Assembly (NCBI RefSeq): GCF_947242115.1
Contig: NC_074723.1
Coordinates: 30,785,543 to 30,849,542 of the forward strand
DNA length: 64,000 nucleotides
From: Biomphalaria glabrata
Lineage: Eukaryota; Mollusca; Gastropoda; Planorbidae
Direction of reading: 5' to 3'
Under the pieces are notes generated by a model. It was not told where the DNA came from. It saw only the letters and a program-made list of their open reading frames with translations, and made no database searches. Below are positions 43,389-54,436 of this stretch, piece after piece; positions within the stretch are counted from its first letter, which is position 1; each line of letters starts with the position of its first letter. Both the position numbers and the translations under genes were made by a program.

Positions 43389-46300
43389 GTCAGTAGATTT
43401 GTTTCGTCACATTTATGTAACTTTCTTACAATTTACACTGAAGATCCAAATGATACATTACAGATATTGTTTTAAAGTAGAAGATAATTAACTCTTAAGT
43501 GTATCTATATGACAATCTTGTCATCAATGGTATTAATGTTTAAAAAATATGAATTTAAAAAAAATAAAGAAAAAAAAATGGGAAACAACTTGGAAGACAA
43601 CAGCCACCCGCTCCACCATAACTACGTAAGTCGTTGCGACTTAATAGACGACTGTCAATCAAGACAAGAACACAGTGGTACATATAAATTAATCGTACCT
43701 TACTGGGTCAGACTATTTCAACGCCAGCCGTAGAAAAATGTTGTGTGTTTTGTTTATGTGTATGTTTCTGTTGTGATGTCTGTCTATGAGAAAAGAGTCC
43801 TTGTGATCACAACAAATTTCCATATGAATCAATAAAACAGTTTTAGTCTTAGTCTTAGATTATTGTGGTTAACTGTAATGGTAAAATGTGCAATCAGCAA
43901 GAGATCTCAAGAAATTAATTTGATCGAAGGTATGAACTAGATGTAAAGGTATCAATATTTTTTATTTTTTTTAAATAGAAGATTTAGGTAAATATTTTAA
44001 AGAATAATGCTTACATGTTGAAACATGTATACTGCTAAAATTATCTCGATCTTTATCAGGATTTCTGTAAACATCTGCTCATCACACAACACATGCAACT
44101 CAAGAACTTGACAACAAATGAACAAAATAATATGGTCCTTTAATAATGAGTAAATAAAAACATGTCAATAAGACACAATTGGCAACACAATACGTTTTAC
44201 TTGTGGACTCCACCAGGACCGCCTTCATGACCGTTTGATCCTCTAAGAGTTAAGCCGAAAAAAATTGAGCGTCGAATAGTAAAAAAAAAAAACCTGTGTG
44301 AACCACCGTTCTGTCATCGCCTATGTAAAGCATTGCTATTCCCGAAGCATCTCAAATGATGGTTTCCACACGAGTGCCACGTTAAGGCAGAATAGCGTGC
44401 TCGCGGTCTTAATGACTTACTAACAGTCTTGGTCTCCTTTCTGTTCTAAACTGATATACTCTGCCTTACACACTCTCTGGTCCACGAAGACTTATGATCT
44501 AATAACCATAACACTGGTAATATTTATGTGCAAAGTTTATACCAGTACTGTCCCTTGTCAATCGACAAAAAACCTAAACTGTATTATTAGCCTGTGTCAC
44601 ACGTGTCAGCTGATCAGAAACAGTGAACACTATCACGTCGCCATTAGGGTTACAACAAAACAATTGTTTGTTTTTTTTAAATGACATCATTTTCTTCATA
44701 ATTTAGGTTTTAAAACTTAATTGCCTGGTATGATAGTGTAATGTACTAGTTTAGAGAGTAGGTTAGTTTTGTTAGTTAAATATATTGTGCATAGTTTTAG
44801 CGACGGTAAAAGTAGTGACGTAGTAAGACAGACTAATGACGTAGTAGACTTAGGCGAACAAGAGACCAATATGGCGTTATGTTAGAAGTAGGTTGTTTTG
44901 AATAGTAGTTGAACAGTTGTTAGATATAGCGACGTTTTAGAAAGACTGGATGGATTTCCCAGTGGTTAATAAAGTCTCATTTTATAGAACTGAATGTTGT
45001 TATTAAGTATATCTTTTTTGTAATGTTCTGTGGCTAATGTTAAAGCAGTATATTTTAATGAATAATAAAACTTCGAGTCTAAAGATTAATGAGGAATGCA
45101 GTATTCCCTGGTGGCTACTAAGCCCCAGCTGTGACTTTTGATGAATACAATTTAACTTTTTTTCAGAACTTATCATTGATGTCCAACCAAACGTCATATC
45201 TGCGGAGATAACTGCACAACTTGTGATCAACTGTTCTGTAACCAGCAACCAAGTTCAACATCTGGATGTGATCAGATCTCTAACTCTTTCTCGTTATAAT
45301 GAAACTTTGAAAGAGTTTTTGGATCTTCTAACTTTAGAAGCTAAAACTTTAAATCTCTCACAGCTAGTCCAACTACATCATGCACAAATCAGTTTTGGAA
45401 ATCTGTATATTAGTTTAACTTTACACAATCCAACTCAGTTTGATGCCAAAGTTTACAGATGTATGGCTGAGGGAGATAAAAAAAATGCAGCCAACTCATC
45501 AATAGTGGCTAAGAAAGAGGTAGAATATAGAACAAATACGACTGCTTTAATAGAAGAGATACGACGTTTGAAGGTTGTCGAGAAAAACCATCAATGTACC
45601 TTAGAGAAAATAGAGCTGACAGCGTCCTATCAAAGTAAGCAAATTCACAATTTAAGTTAAAAATGTATAAAGTAGACATTTGTTTATTCGGGTATTGAAA
45701 AACTTATCATCATCATCATTATCTGTCCCTTGAATTCGTCGTAAGGGTGATAGTTCGCATAAGCAAATCTCAGCACTTTTTCCGGTCGAGAGCTATTCTT
45801 AGTGGGGAATACAAGATATTTTTTTAAATGTTGTTCTGATCGTATAGAAGGTTTGAATTCTATCATTTTCATCATCATCATCAGCTTTCCTTTGCGTTTT
45901 TTAAGGAACCTAGAACCTCTGTACAAACACGTCACTCTCCACGTCTTTTGCTAGTATGTTACAGGTTTAGTTGGGCTATTCATGCACAAGTCTTCTTCTC
46001 GCCTTTGATTATTTTATATACGTTTTTTTTTAATCTAATATAGTGTTTTTCTTGTAGCGTAACGACTGTGGGCGTTCCTATTTTTATTTTTAATTAAATG
46101 TCTGTAAATTTCATCTGAACTGTTTAACATATACTGGCTCTTTATTGTGTTTTGATTACCAAACTAGCTTAAAAAGAGTTAGTAGACCAATAGGTGTATA
46201 TTTTAACCTAGAATTAGCTTTAAGGATACAATAAACATTCATAAATGAAACCCTGTGGGACAAAGTTATACAAAGTCTTTGTGCTTATTGTTTGTCTTTT

Positions 46301-49300
46301 TTTTAGTTTGCTTTGTAGCTCATTTCGAAAGAAATAATTTACTAGTAATTTATTTATTTTTTTGGATAAACTAATGTTAAGTTGTATGTTTTAATAGCTT
46401 ATAATCTGTTATTTTAATAAGAAATTAAAGAAGAAAGAATTTACATTCTTAAACAGAAACCAAGCTCCATTTTGTGGGAAGTTCTAAAGTTATCAAAGAA
46501 ATGATCGAACCTCTAACCTTAACATGTTCACTTCAGGTAAAAACTTAATATTTGTCTACACTTTAGTTTAAAGGTTAATTTCATTTCATTTATGCACTCA
46601 AACAATAGGTATAAAAGATTTCCGTCTTTCAATTATTACATCATTTATTCAATATAGATTGTCTTGCTAGTTTTTTTTTTTATGAAACCGATTCAGAAAC
46701 CCCATTGACAGCGAAAAACATGCTGTGAATTACTCCCTTAGAGCACGTGAGAGGAAGCGAGCAGTAAGTCTTAAGGTTGCCTTGTCCCCGTACAAGGACA
46801 GCCTTTGTGTCGTCCATGAACCAGTTATCTCTCTATCTAAGCCTTGTCCCAATCGTCCTTCGTGCAGAACTCTGCATTCATAAAGAATGTGGTCTATTGT
46901 TTCATAGTCCTCCATGCAATGGCGACACCGTGTGTCGTAGTTCTCCTTCCATCGTCCGAGGTAAGCACCAATTGGACAGTGTCCGACCCGGAACTGGGCT
47001 AGGACCGCCTGTTCCGCACGATTCAGTTGCCACCATGCATCTCTTTTGTCGGGTCTACTCAATGCCCGGTAAAGCTCACGTCCCTTGTCCGAAGAATCCC
47101 AGCCATCGTGCCAAAGTGTCAACATGCGTTTGTCGACTAGGGCCCGTACACTTTGATAAGTGCACGGTTCATTATGTTCAAGCGCCGTTGTGACAGCGAT
47201 TTTCACGAGGTGGTCAGCCAAGTCGTGGCTGGCCACCCCACAATGGGCGGACACCCATTGCAAAGTAACGTTCACTCAGAATCGTAGGAGACGCCCTCCG
47301 TCTGTTAGGACGTCCCATACCCTTCTAACACCTTCATTAAGCCCCTCTAAGGCCTCTAGTGTGGACATCGAATCCGTGAAAAGGACTATGTCGTTGGCTG
47401 ACGCAGCCTCGTTACGTACCTTCGTTGCCACCCAGTCCAGTGCCTGGAACATTGCTTCGAGTTCAGCCACGAGGCTACTTTTCTGCTGACAGGATCCCCT
47501 GAGCTCGTCACTTTCGGGATTGCCAGAGAGTCGGACTACCGCTCCGTACCCAGCTTTCACAGTTCCTTCGAGCGTCTGCACAGAACCCCAAATGGTGGTT
47601 ACTCCTGCTGGATATGATGCGATAGTCTCTCTAGCTGCTTGTAGTAGCCGTGTGGGTTGACTCTGCCTAGTCTCTGGGTCAAGAAGTCTCTTCCGTATCG
47701 TCGGCATGCCGAGAGCCTCCATCGGGAAGATAAAACCGGACGGGGAAAGGGCAGCCCGCTCCACCCGCAGATTCGCCTCTCTGACCAACCCATGCGCCAT
47801 ATGCATGAAGCAAGGCCGGTTTTTGAGGCGTCTACTACCCTCCCAGTTGTCGATCAGACTTCTGAGTGGGCATCCATCTTCCAGCCACATATATCTCTCG
47901 TGAGCTAGTATGACGGCTCGTTCTCTGCGCAATTTCAACGGTGGGATGTTTGCCATAATCTCGCCAGCGGCAATTGGCGTTGTCCTAAAGGTTCCACAGA
48001 TTAGTCTTATGGCTTGGTTCTGAACAGCATCTACAAACCTATGAAACCTACAAGTAGAGAAACTTTTAATCCTTCAAGTCAGTTGTAGCAGCTCTAGGGG
48101 TTGTCTTATTGGGCAAGTTTCTGTATTATATAAGATAAGATAAACCGGCATGAAGATGAAGCTAATTACCTTAGATTCACACAAGTAAAAAAAAAAAGAA
48201 AAAAGTAAAGTTCCTCTTTTAGACCTCGTCATCTATGGAGCGAATAATGTAAAGGTTATCCATATCTTAATACCAAGGTTAACAAGGGTATCAAGTGACA
48301 ATAAAAACGACCAACCGAATAATCTTTTTTCCAAAAAAATGTCAGGTGCCCATTAAAGCTGGGTGGACTCAGATGCGTCCTAAAGATGAAGTAAACATTC
48401 AAGTCTTCACCAGGTCACAGCGACTTCACAATGTAATGTAATCGCGTTTCAGTCCAGAATCTAAGTAAACAAAATACTTATATAAGAAAAATTATTGACG
48501 TCAATTTAAAAAAAAATATTCTTTACGTCTTAAGTTTAAATACATAATTATAAGTTTGTTGTCGATTATTCGAGAATGATTTTAATCGAATCGTTATTAA
48601 AAGTTATAAGTGGTTAGCAACGCGTTGCTCATAATTAAAATGATCATAAAATCATATGTACTGTAAATACACTTTTGTCAACACATATTTGTTTTTCTTT
48701 AAGTAAATGCACAACTTTAATCTTTATTTTCATTGTAAAAATATATTCACACTTTTTGAAAATAAAATTGAATGTGTTTCCACAGAATCTGGATCATAAT
48801 TCCACAGTTCAATTTATGTATATTCTTCATGGTAAAGTAACATAACAATATAATTATATATAATTTCATTATTAGATTTAGAAGACGCCAAATATTAAAC
48901 AAGACAAGATTATGAATATATTCTCAGGTTTGACATAAAAAAGTTCCCCTTTCAGCTTTTGTGGTTAATAGGGCAGAAGATGTTAATGTCATCTGTTTCT
49001 GTTGCCCATGGTTTACGAGGCTTTTATGTGGCCAGCTCAATAACCAACTTTACTTTCCCCAACTTTAATCTGTATTAGAGTAAGATAAACTCCGAGGCAT
49101 ACGAAGATTTCGAAAAAAATCTCTCTTTACCAGGATTCGAACCGGAGATCGCGGTTTGCTCAGTTTTGATTTCATAGGACTCGTTCTTTATTTGGAAATG
49201 TAAATATTTAAATGAGTGAATTTGTTAGGATCTAATCCATTAATTGTACATTAACATTAAATTCATGAAGGCAGACAATTCATAAAATAATTAATAAACT

Positions 49301-52300
49301 TTGTGTAACTTCCCTAAGATAATACCCTTAAGAAAAAAAAAACTAAATATGCATATAGGTAATCATTTTGGCCACAAGACCTTCATTAGGTACAAATCAA
49401 ACAAAAACAAACAAAAACAAACAATAGACTTAATCTAACTTATCTGTCCGATGTTGTGTTATATGGAGTCAGAAATGAAATAAGATACTTTCCTACAGCA
49501 GCGCAGGTAATTGGCAAAGGCGGTGATGTCTATGAAAAGGGAATAGGAAAGAGTCTTAGTTCCTATGTCATTTTGCTGGCCACAAGACACACTCGAGACC
49601 CAAACTTCTTTTGGTTTTAGTTGGTCCGTGGTTTGATGTAAAAAAAAACAACAAGTTCTATATGTTTCGAACGTTCCTTCAGAGTTAAAGATAATTTACT
49701 TCCTAGTGAAAATCTCCTGCAGAACGAAGAGGGAAGGCAGAGGGCAGCGTTTGAATCTGGGACCATCTATATGTTTGAACGAATGTCCAGCGCACAAACA
49801 GCCCGACCATGCAGCCCTTCAATGGTTTAAATAGAAAAAAAATAAAAAAATACTCAACTTTTTAATGAGTTCACTACTTTCACAGCATAAAACATTCAAT
49901 TTTTTTGCAGAAATATAAAACATTTTGTTACATACATGAGTCAAAGTTTTAATCTGAAAATCTGGGCCAGACGTAAAATACAGAGGTGGGATTTTCATAG
50001 TTCAACCTTCTCAGTAATATCGTTTCATATATAAATAACTGGTCAGATTTGTAGTCTATAGAAACACTAGCAAAGTCAAAGCTAATTTAGAATAACAAAG
50101 TAATTGCTTTTCGTTTTTTTTTTTTTTTTGCTTTATAATTCATTTGTTATTATAACATTTACTACTATAGATAATTGTTATGTTAATTTAAACACTAATT
50201 TACAACATTTTGAAATAGCATTGTACATTTTGAAATATCATTGTTTCACAGAGCCAAATGATATCATTGCTACCATCAATAAAGATCAACCAGTTGTCAC
50301 AACCAAACAAGAGAGTAATTTTAACATGGCTAATGGGAAACTTTCTGATACCGAATTGCAAGCATCATTTATTGAAGTTTCTTGGAGCTATATAAAGAGC
50401 TCAGAGTCTGGAAAATATTTTTGTGGAGCTCATGTCATGGGACCTGATGGAAGATCTGAACGGTTGAATGAGATGTTAGCAATTATTGTTTCAAATCCAA
50501 CATTTGATGATTTGGTCAAAGTAATACCAAAACTTTTAAGACAGGCTGACATAGAGAAGAAAAATGTACTAGATAATAAAAATAATATATATCACATAAA
50601 AGAAGATATCAATACTAAACAACAAAATATTAAAAGCATAAAATATGGATTGGACATTAACAGTCAAAATATTAAAAGCATAAAAGATGGATTGGACACT
50701 AACAGTCAAAATATTAACACCATTAAAGACGACCTAGAAACTAGCAGGCGAAACATTGAAAGCATTACAGATGATTTGAATGTTAACAAACAAAGCATTG
50801 CAAGCCATAATGAAGAATTGAATAATTTCAGACAAATAGAAGACAGTCTAAAAAATGACTTAAGAACCAACAAACAAAGTCTACAAAGCATTACAGAGGA
50901 AGTAAATACTAATAAAGAAAATATAAATCAGTTGAAAGAGGACTTGAAATCAAACAAACAGAAAATACAAAACATTACAGAAGACGTCAGTAGTAACAGA
51001 CAAATTATAATGAACATAAATAACGGTTTGAACACCAGTCAACAAAGTATGAGCAAGTTAAAAACAGATCTAGAGAAACAATTAACAAATCTCTCAACTA
51101 CTTTGACATCAATACAGAAAGAGATTGAGACAGGTAAAGTGTTTAGTATTATTATTAGTAGTATGCTAGAAACGAACAAGTATACATTCTCTGGTGCTTC
51201 AAGGGTCGAGTTTCGTGAAAGGGAAACAAAATTTTTATTATTATTATTTTCATTATTATTATTCTTTTGTTAGAAACAAAAGCGTGAGCGCGCCATTGGG
51301 GATGGGGAATCTACTGACAAAGGTGAGGGCACTAAAGTGTTCCATTGTTAATCTCTGGAGAGGTCTACATTGTCTCACATCTAAATTTCTATTAAATCTC
51401 ATTTGTAACAATTACAGATGTTTTAAAATAATGGATTTGACACTAACAGACAAAATATTAACACCATTAAAGACGATCTAGAAAATAGCAGGCAAAATAT
51501 TAAAAGCCTTACATATGATTTGAATGCTAACAAACAAAGCATTTGAAGCCATAATGAAGAATTAAATACTCTCAGACACATTGTTAACAGCATAAAAGAT
51601 AACATATAATAACAAAAATAGTTTACAAAGCATTATATATGTGTAGTAAAGTAGTAAAGTTCCCCTTTTAGACATTGTGATCTATAGGGCAGATGATGTA
51701 AAGGTCATCTGTTTCTCTGGCATTTAACGAGGGTGTCATGTGGCCAGCACAACGCCTTTACTTTTCCCCAACTAATGTCAGGTACCCATTTAGAGCTGGA
51801 TGGACTCAGAGGCGCCCAAAGATCCTGAAATGAAAATCCCAGTCTTAACCGAGATTCGAACCCGGGACCTTCGGTGTGGGAGTCGAGCGCTTTGCCGCTC
51901 AGCCACCGCGCCTCCTATTATATATATGAACTAAATACTAATAAACAAAGTATCTATCGCTTACAAAATTATTCCAATACTAAAAAAGAAAATTTAAAAA
52001 TTATTAAAGATAAATTTGATACTAACAGACTGAACATATGAGACACAATTAACAAATTTTTCAAAAGTTTTGACGACAGTAAAGGAAAAGATTGACAAAG
52101 GTAAATTTTTTTTTTTTTTTAATTTCCAAAAATTGAGTTAAGTTTTTTTTTTCAATTTTTTTAGCAAATGTCTTTGAAAACATTTTCAGTCCCAAACTGG
52201 TAAACCGATTCTCAAAGTGGAAAGCGTGCTCATAGGGGAGGGAGGGGTTTACAATGTGCTGACTAACGAGAAGGGTGCAAAAGAGTGAAATTGTTTATGT

Positions 52301-53723
52301 AATTTCAGGGTGTAAATGGTTTTCAATTTTAATATGATATTAATTATGACAATAAACAATAACAGAGATTGCTGAAATTAAAGTTGTAAATACAAAGAAA
52401 TTAAATTAATTTCTATCTTTGTTTTTATTGATTTTGGATTATTTAAAAATCAATTCAATTTCAAAAGATTTAATGTAGCTAACGTGTCAGAGTTTTATGA
52501 ACTAAAATGTCAGAGTTTTATAAACTAAAATGTCAGAGTTTTATAAACTAAAATGTCAGAGTTTTATGAACTAAAATGTCAGAGTTGAATGAACTAAAAT
52601 GTCAGAGTTTTATGAACTAAAATGTCAGAGTTTTATGAACTAAAATATTTTAATATTGTATTTTAAAAATCTTTCAAGTTTTTGCAGTCTAACTATAGAT
52701 TAATAATGATTTTAATAATATTTTTTTATTTCGAAAGCACTGTTAACAAACAAAATGTAGGCTCAAGGCCCTGTATTTATATTTCAAATACTAATATGAC
52801 AAAAAAGTTTTAAATAAGTAGGTCTTAATGTTCTTCTTAAAAGTGGTGTAGCATGTTGTCTGTCTGAGATCGATGGGGAGTGAGGTCATACAGACCTGAT
52901 ATATTTAAAGCTGCACTCCTTTTGGGCTAGTCAAAGCACTTTTAAAAAAAAAATATTTTAATACTTTGCCTTTTCATGTACATATTGTTAAAAAGACTTC
53001 AACTGTATCATAAAATTTCTTTTTATTTACCTTATGTTAATTTATTTTTCTTTAATTCTTCATGTTGTATTTTATTGTCTTTAAACAGTACCCTCAGTAT
53101 CTTGTCGTGAAATCATCAGCACCCACAACCACGTAATTGTAAAGTTAATATCCGGGTTAAAGGTCATGTGTGACACCAAGACAGACGGCGGTGGATGGAT
53201 CATCTTTCAGAGAAGAATCAACGGAAAAGTAGATTTCTATAGAGACTGGAAGGAGTATCGTGACGGCTTTGGAGATTACAACATTGGGGAATTTCATCTG
53301 GGAAATGAAAATATTTTTAAGCTAACTTCAACTGAAGAATATGATTTAAGAATAGATTTAGAATTTAACAACAAACAATATTTTGCGCAATACGAAAATT
53401 TTAAAGTATTAAGTGAGACTGAGAAATATAAACTACAGATAGGAAACTATTCAGGAAATGCTGGAGATAGTTTATCAGGTCATAACAACATGTTCTTTAG
53501 TACTTTTGATAGAGATAACGACAATGACAGTACCGTAAACTGTGCAGAACGTTGTTCAGGTGCCTGGTGGTATAGAAGGTGTCATGAATCTAATCTAAAT
53601 GGTCAATGGGGACGTAAATCAGATCACAGGGGAATGGACTGGAATCAATTAACAAGACACACTAACAGTGTTTCTTTTAGTGAGATGAAAATAAGAGAAA
53701 GAGAGAAAAACTATTTTCATTAA
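43331..53723 (+). CDS. FREP: FREP-4: complete fibrinogen-related protein gene, four exons
   Basis: Secreted FREP lectin, transcribed away from FREP-1. Exons 43331-43388, 45167-45634, 50252-51133 and 53089-53723 (58+468+882+635 nt) give 680 codons plus stop; GT-AG introns are all phase 1. Order: signal peptide (1-19), IgSF1 (20 to about 130), connecting region, second Ig-like domain, extended coiled-coil ICR (about 245-470), fibrinogen domain (about 500-680). The ICR is about 70 residues longer than in FREP-1 because of extra 14-residue units. The fibrinogen domain has one cysteine more than FREP-1. Intron 2 contains a LINE piece and several SINEs; intron 3 contains a second, dead ICR exon. 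AATAAA occurs at 53927-53932. The role (pathogen binding in haemolymph) is known for the family; the ligand is unknown. Confidence 0.93.
43389..45166. other. FREP-4 intron 1
   Basis: No exon is visible. 44340-44420 weakly resembles the GC-richer dispersed repeat of 2608-2835. 44740-45000 has an LTR-like polyadenylation context (GTGGTTAATAAAGTCTC) but no defined ends. Confidence 0.5.
45167..45634 (+). CDS. FREP: FREP-4 exon 2: IgSF1 and connecting region
   Basis: The acceptor TTTTTTTCAG precedes ELIIDVQPNVISAEITAQ. Ig cysteines INC and YRC, SLTLSRYNET, FGNLYISL, then EEIRRLKVVEKNHQCTLEK with the extra Cys. The donor CAAA|GTAAGC is in phase 1. Confidence 0.93.
46671..48050 (-). mobile_element. 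5'-truncated LINE: RNase H and ORF2 C-terminus
   Basis: The minus strand encodes RFHRFVDAVQNQAIRLICG (end of the reverse transcriptase region), then ANIPPLKLRRERA, an RNase H domain (AELEAMFQALDWV, IVLFTDSMSTLEAL, WVSAHCGVASHDLADHLV) and the LINE zinc knuckle CRHCMEDYETIDHILYEC. The gene order and knuckle fit the I/Jockey-type LINE groups that carry RNase H. One in-frame TGA near 47276 separates the two open parts, and the first RNase H Asp (normally TDGS) is replaced in TIWGS. A short 3' region with a poly(A)-like run ends at about 46671. The GC content is far above the surrounding intron. Confidence 0.88.
48205..48385 (-). mobile_element. SINE-B fragment
   Basis: AAAGTTCCTCTTTTAGACC, CTATGGAGCGAATAATG, AAAATGTCAGGTGCCCATTA and GGGTGGACTCAGATGCG. 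Head missing. Confidence 0.7.
48945..49175 (-). mobile_element. SINE-B copy
   Basis: AAAGTTCCCCTTTCAGC, GGGCAGAAGATGTTAATG, TTTTATGTGGCCAGC and at the right CCAGGATTCGAACCGGAGATC, the B box of the tRNA head in reverse. Confidence 0.75.
49655..49825 (-). mobile_element. SINE-A copy (divergent)
   Basis: The reverse strand gives GGCTGCATGGTCGGGCTGTT, TGCGCTGGACATTCGTTC and AACTCTGAAGGAACGTTCG. Confidence 0.75.
50252..51133 (+). CDS. FREP: FREP-4 exon 3: IgSF2 second half and long coiled-coil ICR
   Basis: After TTGTTTCACAG the exon encodes PNDIIATINKDQPVVTTKQ, SSESGKYFCGAHVMG and MLAIIVSNPTFDDLVKVIPK. The ICR is a run of 14-residue units (42 nt). Two adjacent units at 50629-50712 (NIKSIKYGLDINSQ and NIKSIKDGLDTNSQ) differ by only two nucleotides, a recent unit duplication. 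The donor ACAG|GTAAAG is in phase 1. Confidence 0.93.
51420..52105 (+). pseudogene. FREP: Second, decayed ICR exon in FREP-4 intron 3
   Basis: The sequence repeats exon 3 coding modules: LTNRQNINTIKDDLEN-type (51437-51490), NIKSLTYDLNANKQSI then an in-frame TGA (51544), ELNTLR, further stops, and after a SINE insertion (51642-51916) KENLKIIKDKFDTNR, TKQ-type and a final KEKIDKG followed by a GTAAAT donor. The order and the ending match exon 3, so the ICR part of the exon was duplicated in tandem. It cannot be translated as is. It looks like a dead spare exon. Confidence 0.85.
51642..51916 (-). mobile_element. SINE-B, best-preserved copy
   Basis: A complete tRNA-derived SINE on the minus strand: head GAGGCGCGGTGGCTGAGCGG, A box TGGCTGAGCGG, B box GGTTCGAATC, body GGCGCCTCTGAGTCCA and GGCCACATGACACCCTCG, tail module GATCACAATGTCTAAAAGGG. 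Flanks ATTATATATG (51632-51641) and ATTATATATA (51917-51926) look like a target-site duplication. It splits the dead ICR exon. Confidence 0.9.
52486..52646 (+). repeat. 23-bp minisatellite, seven units
   Basis: Unit GTCAGAGTTTTATGAACTAA plus AAT, seven times, with G/A variation at one position and one unit reading GTTGAATG. Confidence 0.95.
52705..52900 (+). repeat. Dispersed repeat D, copy 2 (5' part)
   Basis: AACAAACAAAATGTAGGCTC and GGTCTTAATGTTCTTCTTAA with CATGTTGTCTGTCTGAGATC match 25820-25990. Confidence 0.8.
53089..53723 (+). CDS. FREP: FREP-4 exon 4: fibrinogen domain
   Basis: The acceptor TCTTTAAACAG opens VPSVSCREIIST. Motifs [44 protein letters not shown] and NCAERCSGAWWYRRC. 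The usual four cysteines are present, plus an additional Cys in AERCSG where FREP-1 has Tyr, giving five. The C-terminus FSEMKIREREKNYFH is five residues longer than in FREP-1. Confidence 0.95.
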
Positions 53724-53926
53724 GAGGAGCGAAGCATATAAACAAAAAAGTGGTTAGATATTTAAAAAAAAAAAAACATCAACATATTGATAGTGTTTTA
53801 AATGGCGCGTGTTTCATTTCCTATTTCCTAACTATTTAAAAAGAAAGATTTTTTTTCTCTTTTAAAGATAGGAGGTCAGACAATACATATAGTGGTATAG
53901 AAGCAAAGTAATTTTAAATATATGAT

Positions 53927-53932
53927 AATAAA
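53927..53932 (+). terminator. Possible FREP-4 polyadenylation signal
   Basis: AATAAA 204 nt after the stop codon. No closer canonical signal was seen. Confidence 0.45.
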
Positions 53933-54104
53933 TTGTAAATTTTCTACTATCTTAAGTGGATAATGATACAAAAGATTGTTGATTAAATCTTTAAGAAATA
54001 TTGTATTAATTTTAAACTTAAGCCTTTGCGTTTTGCAATTTAGAGTCTCAAAAACATATATCTAAATGTTATTTTGAACACATCACAGATATTAATACAT
54101 TTTA

Positions 54105-54330
54105 CTGGCAGTAAATTCTTAACAGTTTAATAAAAAAAGTATACATGTATTTAATAAAATATATAATAAACCATAATATGATGATATAAAAAATACCACG
54201 GGACATACTGCCTTCCTCACTAATCTTCTCACTCTAAGTCAAGACTTATTATTATTAACCCTTACCCTAATTTAATACAATAAATTTTTTATACATATAT
54301 TAATCATATAATATTATCAATTATCTATAT
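54105..54330 (+). repeat. FREP-4 3'-flank block duplicated at 35805-36060
   Basis: Shared order ATATTAATACATTTT, GGCAGTAAATTCTTAACA, ACCATAATATGATG, CCTTCCTCACTAA and TATTATTATTAACCC. In the copy it follows the ICR relic directly. Confidence 0.85.
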
Positions 54331-54436
54331 GTTTTATAACTATTACCACAGTCTCTAAATTAAATGTTATTATTTATGTCAAATAAAATTCATTGTATGT
54401 TGAAGTTTGTGTTGTGTACGACTTATAAAGTTTAAG

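Larger units (their letters stand above)
45635..50251. other. FREP-4 intron 2
   Basis: It holds two CAT-rich runs (45709, 45868) that look like retroposon tails, a LINE 3' fragment (46671-48050), SINE-B copies (48205-48385, 48945-49175) and a SINE-A copy (49655-49825). No extra FREP exon is recognised. Confidence 0.6.
52106..53088. other. Rest of FREP-4 intron 3
   Basis: It contains a 23-bp minisatellite (52486-52646) and dispersed repeat D (52705-52900). Otherwise AT-rich. Confidence 0.6.

Noticed and set aside
43509-43733. 74-codon open frame in FREP-4 intron 1
   Set aside because: Lysine/asparagine-rich start from an A-rich run, no known domain and no splice consistency with FREP-4.
47599-47908. 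Overlapping open frames on both strands within the LINE fragment
   Set aside because: The GC-rich LINE ORF leaves other frames open by chance; only the RNase H frame has recognisable motifs.
51850-51916. A tRNA gene on the minus strand (A and B boxes)
   Set aside because: The tRNA-like part continues into a SINE body and is flanked by a duplication; the family recurs through the window. The same applies to heads at 16303, 19740, 34388, 41205 and 42660.
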